Shown here: positions 8,716 through 17,927 of the stretch, piece by piece
Position numbering within the stretch: the first letter of the stretch is position 1
Layout of the letters: each line of letters begins with the position of its first letter
Assembly (NCBI RefSeq): GCF_003386205.1
Contig: NZ_QRDY01000006.1
Span: forward strand, 124,001 to 188,000
Origin: Cohnella lupini
GTDB taxonomy: Bacteria; Bacillota; Bacilli; Paenibacillales; Paenibacillaceae
Direction of reading: 5' to 3'
DNA length: 64,000 nucleotides
Made by a program: the position numbers and the translations under genes
Notes under the pieces: generated by a model
Told to the model about the DNA's origin: nothing
Database searches by the model: none
What the model saw: the letters and a program-made list of their open reading frames with translations, nothing else

Positions 8716-9714
8716 TCAGTTACCTCTGAACTCTGTGCGGATTTTTGGATCTAGCCATGCTAGCAGAATATCCGAGATCAACGTTCCGAGCACGGTCAGC
8801 AGCGCCATGAACAGCAACCACGAGCCTGCCAGGAACATGTCTTGGCCAAGCAATGCATTGTACATTACCGGTCCTTGTATCGGTAAATTCAATACGATAG
8901 CGGTAATGGTGGCGCCTGTAAAAATCGAAGACAACGACCAGCCGAACGTACTTACGATCGGGTTCAAGGCTGCTCGCGTCGGATATTTGAATAGAATTCG
9001 GATTTCGGACAGCCCTTTGGCTCTAGCCGTAACGACGTTAGGTTTGTTCAGTTCGTCCAGCATCTGGCCGCGCATGACGCGGATCAGGTCCGCCGTGCTC
9101 GCCAATCCGATGACGATGACGGGAATTACCATGTGTTTGGCCAAATCTATCATTTTGTCGATCGACCATGACGCATTGACGAATTCGTTGGAGAACAAAC
9201 CGAGTAGAGGATCGCCGAACCACGTATAGGATAAAAACATCAGAATGATCGCAAGAAGGAAGTTAGGCGTTGCCATACCCAAAAAGCTGATTCCGGAGAA
9301 AATATAATCGCCTGCCGAATATTGCTTGACGGCCGTGTAAATACCGATCGGTATCGCTACGGCATATTGAAACACCATCGTAACCAACGAAACGACGAGC
9401 GTAAGGCCCATGTATTGCTTGACTACGTCCAAGACCGGTTTGTTGTAGTTAAACGAAAAGCCGAAATCCCCGTGCAGCACTATTTTCTTAGCCCACATCG
9501 CGTATTGCTCGTATACGGGTCGGTCCAGTCCCAAATTCGCCCTCATCTGATCCATGTCGGCTTGCGTCATTACTTCGCCAGTCGCCGTCATTTGAGCCGA
9601 ATAACTCGACACGTAATCTCCGGGAGGAAGCTGAATGATATAGAACACGATGAAGGAGATGAAAATAACGACGGGAATCGCCATCAGAATTCGTTTGATC
9701 GAATATTGGAGCAT
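8716..9714 (-). CDS. Peptide/oligosaccharide ABC importer permease (OppB type)
   Basis: A 332-residue permease with an N-terminal TM (about 9-30, LMAIPVVIFISFIVFYIIQL), a short extracytoplasmic section with GLDRPVYEQY, and the conserved core with five further membrane spans. The EAA/docking loop is at ARAKGLSEIRILFKYPTRAAL. The start ATG at 9714 has an AGAGG-type ribosome binding site. It lies between the binding protein and OppC, the usual order for this importer class. Confidence 0.92.
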   Translation of the reverse strand: MLQYSIKRILMAIPVVIFISFIVFYIIQLPPGDYVSSYSAQMTATGEVMTQADMDQMRANLGLDRPVYEQYAMWAKKIVLHGDFGFSFNYNKPVLDVVKQYMGLTLVVSLVTMVFQYAVAIPIGIYTAVKQYSAGDYIFSGISFLGMATPNFLLAIILMFLSYTWFGDPLLGLFSNEFVNASWSIDKMIDLAKHMVIPVIVIGLASTADLIRVMRGQMLDELNKPNVVTARAKGLSEIRILFKYPTRAALNPIVSTFGWSLSSIFTGATITAIVLNLPIQGPVMYNALLGQDMFLAGSWLLFMALLTVLGTLISDILLAWLDPKIRTEFRGN

Positions 9715-9810
9715 CTAACCCAATCCTCTCCATTGCAGTTGATATCCCCGAACGGACGAGCGGTAACGGGGAAACGCTATTCCCGTTACCTCCTCGTTGT
9801 CGGTAATTAC

Positions 9811-11784
9811 TTATTGCTTAATGAAAAATTGCGCCGGATGGCCGTTGCCGATCGTCCGGTATTCATCGGCCCACACTCTGTCGGTAGGAATGTTGCGCAT
9901 ACTGTTCGAAGCTGCGAGCAGCATAGGAGTCGGACCGGCATAACCGATAACCCATTGGTTCTTCATATGAAGCTTGTAGATCTCGTTGCTTAGCCGATCG
10001 ATTTCGCTAGCGTCTTTACTAGCTTTGATCTGATTCCACAGATCAAGAATCGCCGCGACGTCGCCTTCCGGCTTCACGCCTTCCGCGCCTCCGGATTGCG
10101 TGAACAATCCGTAGTGGCCGAACCAAGGCGTAATGATACGAAGCGGCACCAAGGCGTCAGGTCGGAACGCCACATTGGCAACGGATATATTCTCGGTATG
10201 CATTGGAATCTCGTTCGCATACTTCATATCGAAGTTCGCGCCTGGCTCAACGACCTTAACGACCGTTCTTAATCCCAAATCCTCATAATATTTCGTCAGC
10301 AACTCCAAGAACGCGGCGTTATCCGTGCTCTGCTCGACGATCGTCAGAGTCAAATTTTTGCCGTCCGCGAAAGTGCGGAAATTGTCTTTGTCGCGTTTCG
10401 TCAAACCGATCTCGTCCAGCAGCTCGTTGGCGCGCGTCGGGTCGAACTCTGCCCATTTCTGCGCCCAGCCTTCCTGGTAGCCGATTACGCCTTCCGGAAC
10501 GGAAGCTTGGATCGGCTCGGCTATACCGTTCGTGACGATCTCCGTGATTTCGTTGCGGTCGACGCCGATCGATACCGCTTCCCTGAAGCGGATATCTTGG
10601 AATAGCTTGCGCAGGTTCGGATCCGGCGTCGTCTGGTTAAATTGAATTCCTGCGCTGGACCAAGCCGGCTGGGTCCAAGGAATGACCCTGAAGTTGCCTT
10701 TCGCCTCGTTTTCCTTTAATACCGTAAAATCGGTTGACGTGAAAGTGACCAGGTTGTAGTCGCCGGCTAACGTGCCAAGCACCTTCTGACTAGGATCCTG
10801 AATCTTGGTCGCGACGATCCGGTCCATGTAAGGAAGCTGATTGCCTTCGGCATCCGTTTTCCAGTAGTACGGATTACGTTCCATAACGAATTGATCGCTA
10901 TTGGGATCCGTCTTGGCTACCCAAGCCCTAAGCGTCGGAATTTTCGAATAGAGCCAGAAATAGTACCCCGTCTCGACCAAAAACGCCTTCGGATCCTCGT
11001 AGCCCCATTCCTTCGTTATTTCAAGCGTTTTGGCATCGCCTACGAATTCCGGAAGAATGGTTTTCTGAAAGTGCGCTGGAGCGAAAAACCATTTGTTATC
11101 GATCGCAACGCGTTCCAGGAACTGAACGCTCGGGTATTTATGGGTTACCGTGAAGGTATAATCGTCGACCTTCTTCACTTCGGCCAACGCTTTATCGCCC
11201 GTCACCGGATCGACCGAATAATAGGCATCGTATATTTTCTTGCCGAAGGTTTCCTTCGTCAGCATGTGTTCCCAATAGAACAAAACGTCGTCGGCCGTGA
11301 ACGGAACTCCGTCGGACCATTTCATGCCTTCCCTCAGATGAATCGTGAATACGGTGGAATCCGCGTTGACTTCGAAGCCTTTGGCTACGTTCGGCTCCAC
11401 CTTGTTTCCTTCCTTATTGAACCGGAAGAGCGCTTCTTCCGTCGCCATTCCGACGCCCCACTTATCGCCGGGACCGGTCCACGGCATCTTCCATTCGCCG
11501 CCGAATTGCCCGATTTCTTCGACGACTTCCTCGATCATGATATCCGAAGCGGCAGGCATCCGGTCCTGCAATGGAGGCAGCTTCCCTTCGCTTACGAGCG
11601 TCGCAAGCATCGGAGCTTCCTTGGAAACCGTACCGCCGGCAGTCTCGACCGGAGTATCCGTTGCGACGGCTTTCGTTTCGACCGGCGTCTTGACTACGGT
11701 AGGCTCCGCATTATTATTGCTGCAGCCTGCCGCAATCACAGACACGATAAGAAGTGCTACCATCAGTAATCTTGTCTTTTTCAA
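9811..11784 (-). CDS. Extracellular solute-binding lipoprotein, family 5 (peptide/oligosaccharide)
   Basis: A 657-residue substrate-binding lipoprotein. The signal peptide is MKKTRLLMVALLIVSVIAAGC with the lipobox VIAAGC, so it should be anchored outside the membrane by the Cys. A Ser/Thr/Val-rich linker follows. The SBP_bac_5 fold is visible from KWSDGVPFTADDVLFYWEHM onward, including VSIGVDRNEI. It is about 100 residues longer than standard OppA and resembles the oligosaccharide-binding branch more than the peptide branch; this is an inference from length and neighbours. The start is TTG with a GGAGGGG site. It is the first gene of the importer unit. Confidence 0.9.
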   Translation of the reverse strand: MKKTRLLMVALLIVSVIAAGCSNNNAEPTVVKTPVETKAVATDTPVETAGGTVSKEAPMLATLVSEGKLPPLQDRMPAASDIMIEEVVEEIGQFGGEWKMPWTGPGDKWGVGMATEEALFRFNKEGNKVEPNVAKGFEVNADSTVFTIHLREGMKWSDGVPFTADDVLFYWEHMLTKETFGKKIYDAYYSVDPVTGDKALAEVKKVDDYTFTVTHKYPSVQFLERVAIDNKWFFAPAHFQKTILPEFVGDAKTLEITKEWGYEDPKAFLVETGYYFWLYSKIPTLRAWVAKTDPNSDQFVMERNPYYWKTDAEGNQLPYMDRIVATKIQDPSQKVLGTLAGDYNLVTFTSTDFTVLKENEAKGNFRVIPWTQPAWSSAGIQFNQTTPDPNLRKLFQDIRFREAVSIGVDRNEITEIVTNGIAEPIQASVPEGVIGYQEGWAQKWAEFDPTRANELLDEIGLTKRDKDNFRTFADGKNLTLTIVEQSTDNAAFLELLTKYYEDLGLRTVVKVVEPGANFDMKYANEIPMHTENISVANVAFRPDALVPLRIITPWFGHYGLFTQSGGAEGVKPEGDVAAILDLWNQIKASKDASEIDRLSNEIYKLHMKNQWVIGYAGPTPMLLAASNSMRNIPTDRVWADEYRTIGNGHPAQFFIKQ

Positions 11785-11892
11785 AATAACCCCTCCATGA
11801 TTGAATTAACGTCTCGATTCCTATCGCAATTTGTTCGCGCGCATCTCTGCAATTCACTCGTCGCAGTCCTCCCGCACCACCTCCTCGCTTTT

Positions 11893-11908
11893 ATTAAACC
11901 GGTTTAAT
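11893..11908. promoter_or_regulatory. 16-bp perfect palindrome, candidate LacI-family operator
   Basis: ATTAAACCGGTTTAAT is a perfect dyad with a central CG, the form expected for LacI/GalR operators. It is about 109 bases upstream of the binding-protein start, in the 598-base gap before the importer. The regulator of the same transcription unit (4350-5390) is the natural candidate to bind it. Confidence 0.6.
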
Positions 11909-11950
11909 TGCTGTCGAAAAAAAATGAATCTTATGGAACGGCTTCCTGAG

Positions 11951-12228
11951 TAAGCGCTTTAATTATAAGTATCGGAGACCTTCTTATTTGCTTCATTCCA
12001 CCGAATGCTACACGAAAAACGAATAGAACTCCTTACGCGACTTATGCATAAGCGAATTCGATCCGTTGATTCTCTAGGTGTAAACTTCTCTGGGTTGCGT
12101 GGCTCGATCCTCTGTGTTCCGGTACTTGCGTCTTGTTAATCATATCCTCCTTTATTGATATTAAGCGCTTTTAGTTGTAGCGCTTTCAATTCTAATTAAA
12201 ATTAGTTAGGACAATTAGTGAAGCGCTT
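11951..12228. promoter_or_regulatory. Cluster of four AGCGCT boxes upstream of the importer (cre-like or operator sites)
   Basis: The core AGCGCT occurs at about 11953-11958, 12164-12169, 12179-12184 and 12222-12227; three copies are extended to AAGCGCTT. The 12179 copy with flanking TGT and TTTCAA approaches the CcpA cre consensus. The rest of the gap 11785-12382 is AT-rich and holds no gene that I can support. A role in catabolite control or a second LacI-type regulator is inferred only. Confidence 0.45.
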
Positions 12229-12335
12229 AATAAAAGATTACTATGGAGTTTCCTTTAAATCAATCATTATTTCAAGCGTTCCGTCAAATATGTGGCATCC
12301 CACCTTTATCGGGCTCTTTTTCCATATGCGTTCCA

Positions 12336-12372
12336 TAGAAAACAGCGGCCCGAACTCGCCGTTCGGACCGCT
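12336..12372 (-). terminator. Terminator after the GH38/DUF5054-like gene
   Basis: Arms AGCGGcCCGAAC and GTTCGGaCCGCT (12 bp, one G-U on the minus-strand RNA) around TCGCC are followed on the minus strand by TTTTC. It separates the two glycosidase genes from the importer unit. Confidence 0.75.
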
Positions 12373-12382
12373 CATATATTCC

Positions 12383-14500
12383 CTATTTCCGATTCGAATG
12401 AAGTCTAAGCCTAAATCTGAACTTCGCGTCTTCTCCATACCACATCGGAAAGTTCGTTCCCCATATATTATTGTGAAGATTAAAGTCCCAACCTCCATCT
12501 AGCGGGGCGAAAGTGTTATCGAACTGCAGGAGCCTGCCCCGGCCGGGCGCGGCAAGAGCCGCATCCAAAGTCTCGATGTCTGCCACGCCGTCGGCGCCTT
12601 CGTAACGAACGCCGCTTCCCAGCGCATGCAGATTCCGGTTGCCGTCTTTGACCACGCGAAGGGGAGATAGCGGCATCCCCAGCTTATCCATCGTCCATAA
12701 GTTCGGATTATCTACCTGCAGGCCGCAACCGAACCAACTCGCTTCAGGCAATCTGTTCGCCTCTTTGCCGAACCATAGCAAGCTAATACCTATAATGCCC
12801 GTAACGAAATCGATCGCGTATTCGATCTCAAGCTCTCTTGGCGCTCCGTATTGCTTATGGGCTTCTTCCGGCATGCGCAATCGCAGGACATAGCGATCCG
12901 AAGATTCGCCGCGGAGTCTATGAAGATCGATCAGTACCGGTTGAAATAACATATGGCTAGGACGCGGCCTTACGAATTCGAAACCGGGTTTGCTGAAATC
13001 CGCGTCCGCCCAAGGATGGGTAACGGGTAAATTCTGCATATAAGTGCGGAAGTAGCGTGCGTAATCCTCCGTTCCGAACGTCTCGTAAGCGTAGCTTCCG
13101 AAAGGAGTTTTTTCGTCGATCCAGCGTTTTCCGTTGTCGTCTTCCAGATGTATAAGCGCTCCGTTCTCCGAAAAAGCGATCGAGTACGGTCCGCTCCGAT
13201 GAATAGTTCGGACCTGCAGCGTTTCCGCTCCGGCAAGATCAGCCGAAACCGGACTCAATTGATTTAACGCCTGCAGAGCTTCCTCCCTTCTTACTGGAGC
13301 CAGATGCGAGACAGCTTGATCGATGTATTCTCTCTGCTCCGCCCATGAGCTCTCGATCATGGAGTAGGAACGGCGACTTTGCTCCGCTTCGAACAAGCCT
13401 TGAGAATGGCGGTCGAATTCGTCCATCGCGAACGCGCCGATATAGCCGAATTTCGCCGGAAGATCATGAACGTCCACTTCGTCCTTCAAGCGGGCAGCCT
13501 GAAAGTCTTTCTTGGAATAGTTGCGGAAATCCGGCAGCCATTTCTTGACGTCGAGTCCCCAGGTGTGCTCCGCGACGAATAGCATCCCTTCGCTCATGCC
13601 CTTATACTCTTCGCTATTCTCGATCATCGTGCCATCCTCGATCCACCCGCTCCGCAAACGCTGGAGCTCGCGAAGCTTCGCTAGCTTCAACGGATCCGTC
13701 CCGGCGCCATGAATCCAAGTATCTCCGATTTCTTCGCGGATGAGCGGCAAGCTGTCGCGACGCTCCGCGAGCTTCTCCGCGAACGCATCCAGCGTTGAGG
13801 CCAGCACCTCCGCCTCCGGATAGCGGCTCTGAATTTCTGCGAACTGCTTGCGAATTTCGTCCGCATCCGGCGGTCCGCAGTTATCGCCCGAATGCGCGAA
13901 CACTAGGACGTCCTCCAGTCCTTCGACTTGCACGGCTTCGCCATAACTTCCCGCATAGTTAACGATGATTTCCGATCCGTCGTCCGACTGCCAGCGAAAT
14001 AGACGAGGCACGTCCGGACGCATCGACGCCGGATTAACGCCGAGATGCATATATTGAATGCCGGCATCGCTCAGAAAAGGAACCATCCCCAGCGTATGTC
14101 CAGGAACGTCCGTCATCTTGGCCGCAATCGTCCGTTTGCCGAATCGCTTGTCCAATTCGCGGCTGATCGATAGTCCATAACGAATCAGAAGCGGGTCCAT
14201 AAGCTCCGTATGAGTCGTGAACGGAAACCCGTGCCAGGCGATATGACCTCGCGATATCGCTTGCTCCATAACTCGCTTCCCTTCCTCGGAAGCATTGTCC
14301 AAGTAATGACGAATGAGCCAAGAACCGGTTGTCCAAATAAACCGTTCCTTGCCGCCCTCGCTCTCCATCCGTTCGGCAAGCTCGATTGCTTTCGGAATAT
14401 ACTCCTCCACGTATTGCTTCGTAACGTGAGCGGCAAGATTCGTAAAACCGATATCCAAATGCGTCTTGAAGACGACATGCACTCGCTCGATGCTAACCAT
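12383..14500 (-). CDS. GH38-like glycoside hydrolase (resembles DUF5054 proteins)
   Basis: A 705-residue protein without a signal peptide, so probably cytoplasmic. The N-terminal motif VVFKTHLDIGFT places His14 and Asp16 where GH38 alpha-mannosidases bind zinc, and MTDVPGHT (Asp131) matches the region of the GH38 nucleophile. A later His is in FAHSGDNCG and there is a DTWIHGAGTDP motif. The C-terminal third is beta-rich and ends in FRFRLRLHS. From memory this matches the DUF5054 set of GH38 relatives, whose substrate is not settled. It overlaps the end of the GH110-like gene by eight bases, so the two are translationally coupled. Alpha-mannosidase activity is possible but not shown. Confidence 0.75.
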   Translation of the reverse strand: MVSIERVHVVFKTHLDIGFTNLAAHVTKQYVEEYIPKAIELAERMESEGGKERFIWTTGSWLIRHYLDNASEEGKRVMEQAISRGHIAWHGFPFTTHTELMDPLLIRYGLSISRELDKRFGKRTIAAKMTDVPGHTLGMVPFLSDAGIQYMHLGVNPASMRPDVPRLFRWQSDDGSEIIVNYAGSYGEAVQVEGLEDVLVFAHSGDNCGPPDADEIRKQFAEIQSRYPEAEVLASTLDAFAEKLAERRDSLPLIREEIGDTWIHGAGTDPLKLAKLRELQRLRSGWIEDGTMIENSEEYKGMSEGMLFVAEHTWGLDVKKWLPDFRNYSKKDFQAARLKDEVDVHDLPAKFGYIGAFAMDEFDRHSQGLFEAEQSRRSYSMIESSWAEQREYIDQAVSHLAPVRREEALQALNQLSPVSADLAGAETLQVRTIHRSGPYSIAFSENGALIHLEDDNGKRWIDEKTPFGSYAYETFGTEDYARYFRTYMQNLPVTHPWADADFSKPGFEFVRPRPSHMLFQPVLIDLHRLRGESSDRYVLRLRMPEEAHKQYGAPRELEIEYAIDFVTGIIGISLLWFGKEANRLPEASWFGCGLQVDNPNLWTMDKLGMPLSPLRVVKDGNRNLHALGSGVRYEGADGVADIETLDAALAAPGRGRLLQFDNTFAPLDGGWDFNLHNNIWGTNFPMWYGEDAKFRFRLRLHSNRK

Positions 14501-16310
14501 TAGATGTCTCGTCCTCCATTACTTTGATCTTATTTTCAGGAAAACAGAAGAGCGTCTCCCGGATCATCTTGCCGATACGGACGGATAGTATCTCGGTTCC
14601 TCCGATGACCGAATTCCCCTCGATTTTCACGTCTCTGCATGCAGCCAATCCGATCAGTTCGTCATGTGAATCCGAAATATCCGCGAGACTCTTCTGTAAT
14701 TCGATTTCATTGTCCGTAAAAAGGAGTTGTTCCGTGCTTTTGGCATGTAGCGCCGACGACGAATCGTTCATGACGAATCTGTTACGTTCGATGCGAATAT
14801 TGCTGTGAACGGGATAGGCGTCGCTAATGATGCTGTTCTCCGGCTCAATGCGGATAACCGCATGCTCGGTCCCGCCGCATTCCATGAATTCGTTGCCTCG
14901 AATCGTTACGTCCTGTACCCTGCCCGATTCGAACCAGCTCTCCGCATCGTCCGCGATAAGGATGGCGCTCATCGTCATCCGGTCGAAGCGGTTATTCTCG
15001 ATCACGACTTTTCGCCGCGTCGTTACCAGAATGCCGCGAGTCGGAATTCGCGCGAAGTAATTGCCGCTAATTTCTACCTCGGGCGTCCAAGTGATGTTCT
15101 CGATCACGTCGCCCGGATGCCACTCAAGCGGCGCTTCCCGCTCGAGAATTAATCGGATTTCCCTTCGGTTCACCGCCTCCGCGGCAACGATTCGATTGCT
15201 GGCATAACCGCCAAGCGTCCTTCCTCTCACGAATTCAATGGTATCCCCGGGGAAAAAAGCCTCGAATCCGTATGTCTGAGGATGCGCAAAGCGGACAAGC
15301 AACTCGTTGGAAGACGGTTGTCCAACTACTAGCAGATGCGTGCCGTGTACATTTATGGGGTCGTCGTGACCGCCGATAAACCGGCTGTTAGCGATTTTCA
15401 CTTTGCCGCGGCAACCGGACAAATGAATGAAGTCGGCGAATGCCGCCGCAGTTCTTCCGCTGTCGTCGCGAGGTGCCAAATTCATCTTGTCGAATAAGAG
15501 ATTCTCGCTGAATTGGCAGATGATGCCTAAACCGTGCATGTAGTGCATGCCGACGTTGCTCCAACCGATATCGCGGCAGCCCGTCGCAAACGTCCCGACC
15601 TGATCGCGCAGCCCGTCTCGCATCTGCAGTACGGTGCCGGCCATCAAAGCAGGAATCCCTTTGCCGCTAAAACGAAGCTTCCCCGGTTCGGGCGTCTCCG
15701 CCTTTTCCGCCTTTGCGACCCAGTTGTCGACCCGATGCGTCGTATTCGTTACAGGGTCGTATACCTGCATCGGACCATGCCCGAAACGCCAACCGTCGCC
15801 GATCCAATATAGCTTTCCGTCCGTGATTTCATACCGCGAATCCGGATGAACCCTCGCCTCCAGAAATCCGGCTCCGGAGAGCTCCACCGTCATTTCCGCC
15901 ATCGTCGGCCGAGCGTAATCGAAGTTAAAATTACGAAGCTCAATCCGCTCGCAGTCGTCTAGCACCATCATCGTCTGCTTGCCATGAACGATGAAAGAGG
16001 ACCCTTTGCCTTCGAGTGTGAGATTCTTCTGCCCTTGCAAATACAGAGCAATCGTCTTCGTTACGTCCGCGTTCTCTTCCTCGCTGGCCGTATTCGAAAT
16101 ATAGTAGACCTTACGGGTAGCATTCGCCGGATAAAAGTCGTAACGCCCCATCGGGCAATCGAGCACGACCGGACTTTCCGAGCGAGAGGCCGCCTCTAGG
16201 GCCAATTGCATCGGAATAGTCGCATCCTCTCCCGAATCGGGTCTAGCTCCGAAGTCCGTAAGCCTAAGGTGAACGTAAGCGAGCGAATCCGCGTTTTCAG
16301 TCGTCTGCAT
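14493..16310 (-). CDS. GH110-like right-handed beta-helix glycosidase
   Basis: A 605-residue protein without a signal peptide. Short repeated strand-turn units (for example VTIRGNEFMECGG, IRIERNRFVMNDSS, VKIEGNSVIGG) indicate a parallel beta-helix. The core motif GGHDDPINVHG contains adjacent Asp316/Asp317, as expected for the GH110 alpha-1,3-galactosidase catalytic pair. The N-terminal FNFDYARPTMAEM also fits that family. The reaction would be removal of terminal alpha-galactose, inside the cell, from an imported oligosaccharide. It is the first gene of a two-gene unit with the GH38-like enzyme. The family assignment is from motifs only and the exact linkage specificity is open. Confidence 0.7.
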   Translation of the reverse strand: MQTTENADSLAYVHLRLTDFGARPDSGEDATIPMQLALEAASRSESPVVLDCPMGRYDFYPANATRKVYYISNTASEEENADVTKTIALYLQGQKNLTLEGKGSSFIVHGKQTMMVLDDCERIELRNFNFDYARPTMAEMTVELSGAGFLEARVHPDSRYEITDGKLYWIGDGWRFGHGPMQVYDPVTNTTHRVDNWVAKAEKAETPEPGKLRFSGKGIPALMAGTVLQMRDGLRDQVGTFATGCRDIGWSNVGMHYMHGLGIICQFSENLLFDKMNLAPRDDSGRTAAAFADFIHLSGCRGKVKIANSRFIGGHDDPINVHGTHLLVVGQPSSNELLVRFAHPQTYGFEAFFPGDTIEFVRGRTLGGYASNRIVAAEAVNRREIRLILEREAPLEWHPGDVIENITWTPEVEISGNYFARIPTRGILVTTRRKVVIENNRFDRMTMSAILIADDAESWFESGRVQDVTIRGNEFMECGGTEHAVIRIEPENSIISDAYPVHSNIRIERNRFVMNDSSSALHAKSTEQLLFTDNEIELQKSLADISDSHDELIGLAACRDVKIEGNSVIGGTEILSVRIGKMIRETLFCFPENKIKVMEDETSNG

Positions 16311-16357
16311 ATCCCTATCTCCATCCTCCGCGAATATAAGTTCACAATAGATTATGT

Positions 16358-16396
16358 CACTGATATATTCAATTGGTTAACATAAATATATCAGTG
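16358..16396. promoter_or_regulatory. 11-bp inverted repeat upstream of the GH110-like gene
   Basis: CACTGATATAT (16358-16368) and ATATATCAGTG (16386-16396) are exact inverted copies, 28 bases apart start to start. They lie 48-86 bases upstream of the GH110-like start, where an operator would act. The rest of the gap 16311-16614 contains only the hairpin at 16410-16437 and nothing else that I recognise. Confidence 0.5.
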
Positions 16397-16409
16397 ATAC
16401 ATATTAAAC

Positions 16410-16437
16410 AGCGGTCAGGAACTCTTTCCCGACCGCT
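16410..16437 (-). terminator. Probable terminator of the molybdenum hydroxylase unit
   Basis: Arms AGCGGTC and GACCGCT (7 bp, plus GG/CC) enclose a short loop; on the minus strand TGTTTAATATG follows. It is the only stem after the last dehydrogenase gene (stop 16615). The T-tract is weak. Confidence 0.5.
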
Positions 16438-16614
16438 AGATCCAAATTTTAATTTATTCTGATCGTTCTTCAAAAATCGTATTGATCCCCAAGTATGAAA
16501 GAGAGTATGTCCCTTGTCGATAGCTAAAGCGGGTAGGATTTCATGCTAGTCCATTCTAGCAGAACGAGAAGGCTAAATAACCACTTTTTTTCGATTCGGC
16601 CTGTTGAGACCGAT

Positions 16615-17091
16615 TTAACCTTGCCATCTTAGAACCGACTTTATAGCCGCGCCGATCTCCTCGTAACTCGTGCATCTGCATATATTGGACTGCAGCCATT
16701 CTTGAATGACATCGTCTCCCGCTTTCGGCCGATGCTCCGCCAATGCATGGCATACCATTATAAAACCCGGGGTGCAAAATCCGCATTGGAAAGCGAAGTG
16801 GTCGACGAAAGCTTGTTGAATCGGCGTATTGCGCAGTCCTTCGATCGTAGCTATGCGGCTTCCGCGAGCTTCGATCGCTAGCATCATGCAAGACTTGATC
16901 GGCACTCCGTCGACGTGAACCGTGCATGCTCCGCAGTCTCCGTTCTCGCAGCCGGCTTTTGCTCCCGTCAACCCCAAATGCTCCCTCAAGACGCGCAACA
17001 AAGTATCCGCGGCGCGAATCGCGGCATGATGACTCTTATCGTTGACGAGCAGCTCGATTTCGAATTTGACCGACCCGGGGTGTCCGTTCAT
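16615..17091 (-). CDS. Molybdenum hydroxylase, 2Fe-2S subunit (xanthine/aldehyde dehydrogenase type)
   Basis: A 158-residue electron-transfer subunit. The plant-ferredoxin-type cluster ligands are Cys48, Cys53, Cys56 and Cys68 (GCENGDCGAC...SC), and the second cluster ligands are Cys103, Cys106, Cys138 and Cys140 (FQCGFC...NICRC). Both clusters pass electrons from the molybdopterin site to FAD. The length is normal. It overlaps the FAD subunit gene by four bases (ATGA), and is the last cistron of the operon. Confidence 0.95.
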   Translation of the reverse strand: MNGHPGSVKFEIELLVNDKSHHAAIRAADTLLRVLREHLGLTGAKAGCENGDCGACTVHVDGVPIKSCMMLAIEARGSRIATIEGLRNTPIQQAFVDHFAFQCGFCTPGFIMVCHALAEHRPKAGDDVIQEWLQSNICRCTSYEEIGAAIKSVLRWQG

Positions 17092-17927
17092 AAGCGCCTC
17101 CGTTCCAGTGCTTCCATGGCGTCCGTCAACGTATTTCGCAGCACGAACGTTCTATATGCCGCGGAGCTCAAAATATCGTTCAATATCGGATAAGGCCATC
17201 GGCGGATCGCGACCTCGATTCTTTCTTGCACGGGCAGCGCCGTATCGTTCAGAACTTCTTCTAGCTCCCGCGAACGAAAGGCAGCTTCGCTAACGCCGCT
17301 GAAAGCCATACGAATACCCTCCGCCGCGCGAAGGCCGGTAACTCGAACGATCGGATAGTCGATTTTCTCCTGCTTCGTTTTTTTCACGGTAATAAACGGG
17401 AGAGCGAGATATCTCGCCTCGCTTATTATTTGCACGAGCAGTTCCCCTTTTTCCAGCCGCGGTTCGCCGTTCATGACGAGATCAATCGGGACCTGACGTA
17501 ACCCGCCCGCTCCGGCCAGAACGACCTGGCTGTCCGCCAACAGAAAGGGCAGCAACGCTTCCCGATAATAGAATTTGCCGCATAAGTTGCCTCCGATAGT
17601 AATTTTGTTGCGGTTGGTGAAGTCGGCAACGTTCCTCGAAGTCTCGCTCAGCAGCGGGTATAAATTAGCCTCGACAACATTCGTAAGCGTAATTGCCGAT
17701 CCAATGACGAATCGGTCCTGCCGAACGGCCATGACGTTGCATTCGGGTATCCCTTTAATATCGATGACTGCACCCGTCCGCAACAGATTCAACCGTGCCA
17801 TCGATATGATCTCGGTTCCTCCGGAATAATATATCGGTTCAAGACCGGCAGAATCCGCCCGTTGAAACGCCTGAACCGCTTCTTCGATCGATTCGGGTCT
17901 TTCATATTGGAAATCGAATGAAATCAT
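17088..17927 (-). CDS. Molybdenum hydroxylase, FAD-binding subunit
   Basis: A 279-residue subunit of the CO dehydrogenase flavoprotein type. The FAD loops are YYSGGTEIISM near residue 36 and TIGGNLCGKFYY near residue 110; the normal second loop reads TIGGN. The C-terminal half has the CO-dehydrogenase-flavoprotein tail with FSGVSEAAFRSRELEEVL. It would take electrons from the Fe-S subunit and pass them to NAD or another acceptor. It is coupled by four-base overlaps to both neighbours. Confidence 0.93.
   Translation of the reverse strand: MISFDFQYERPESIEEAVQAFQRADSAGLEPIYYSGGTEIISMARLNLLRTGAVIDIKGIPECNVMAVRQDRFVIGSAITLTNVVEANLYPLLSETSRNVADFTNRNKITIGGNLCGKFYYREALLPFLLADSQVVLAGAGGLRQVPIDLVMNGEPRLEKGELLVQIISEARYLALPFITVKKTKQEKIDYPIVRVTGLRAAEGIRMAFSGVSEAAFRSRELEEVLNDTALPVQERIEVAIRRWPYPILNDILSSAAYRTFVLRNTLTDAMEALERRRL

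Noticed and set aside
12241-12498. Minus-strand frame continuing past the GH38-like stop
   Set aside because: It runs in another frame over the gene end and through the terminator; the GH38-like protein ends normally.
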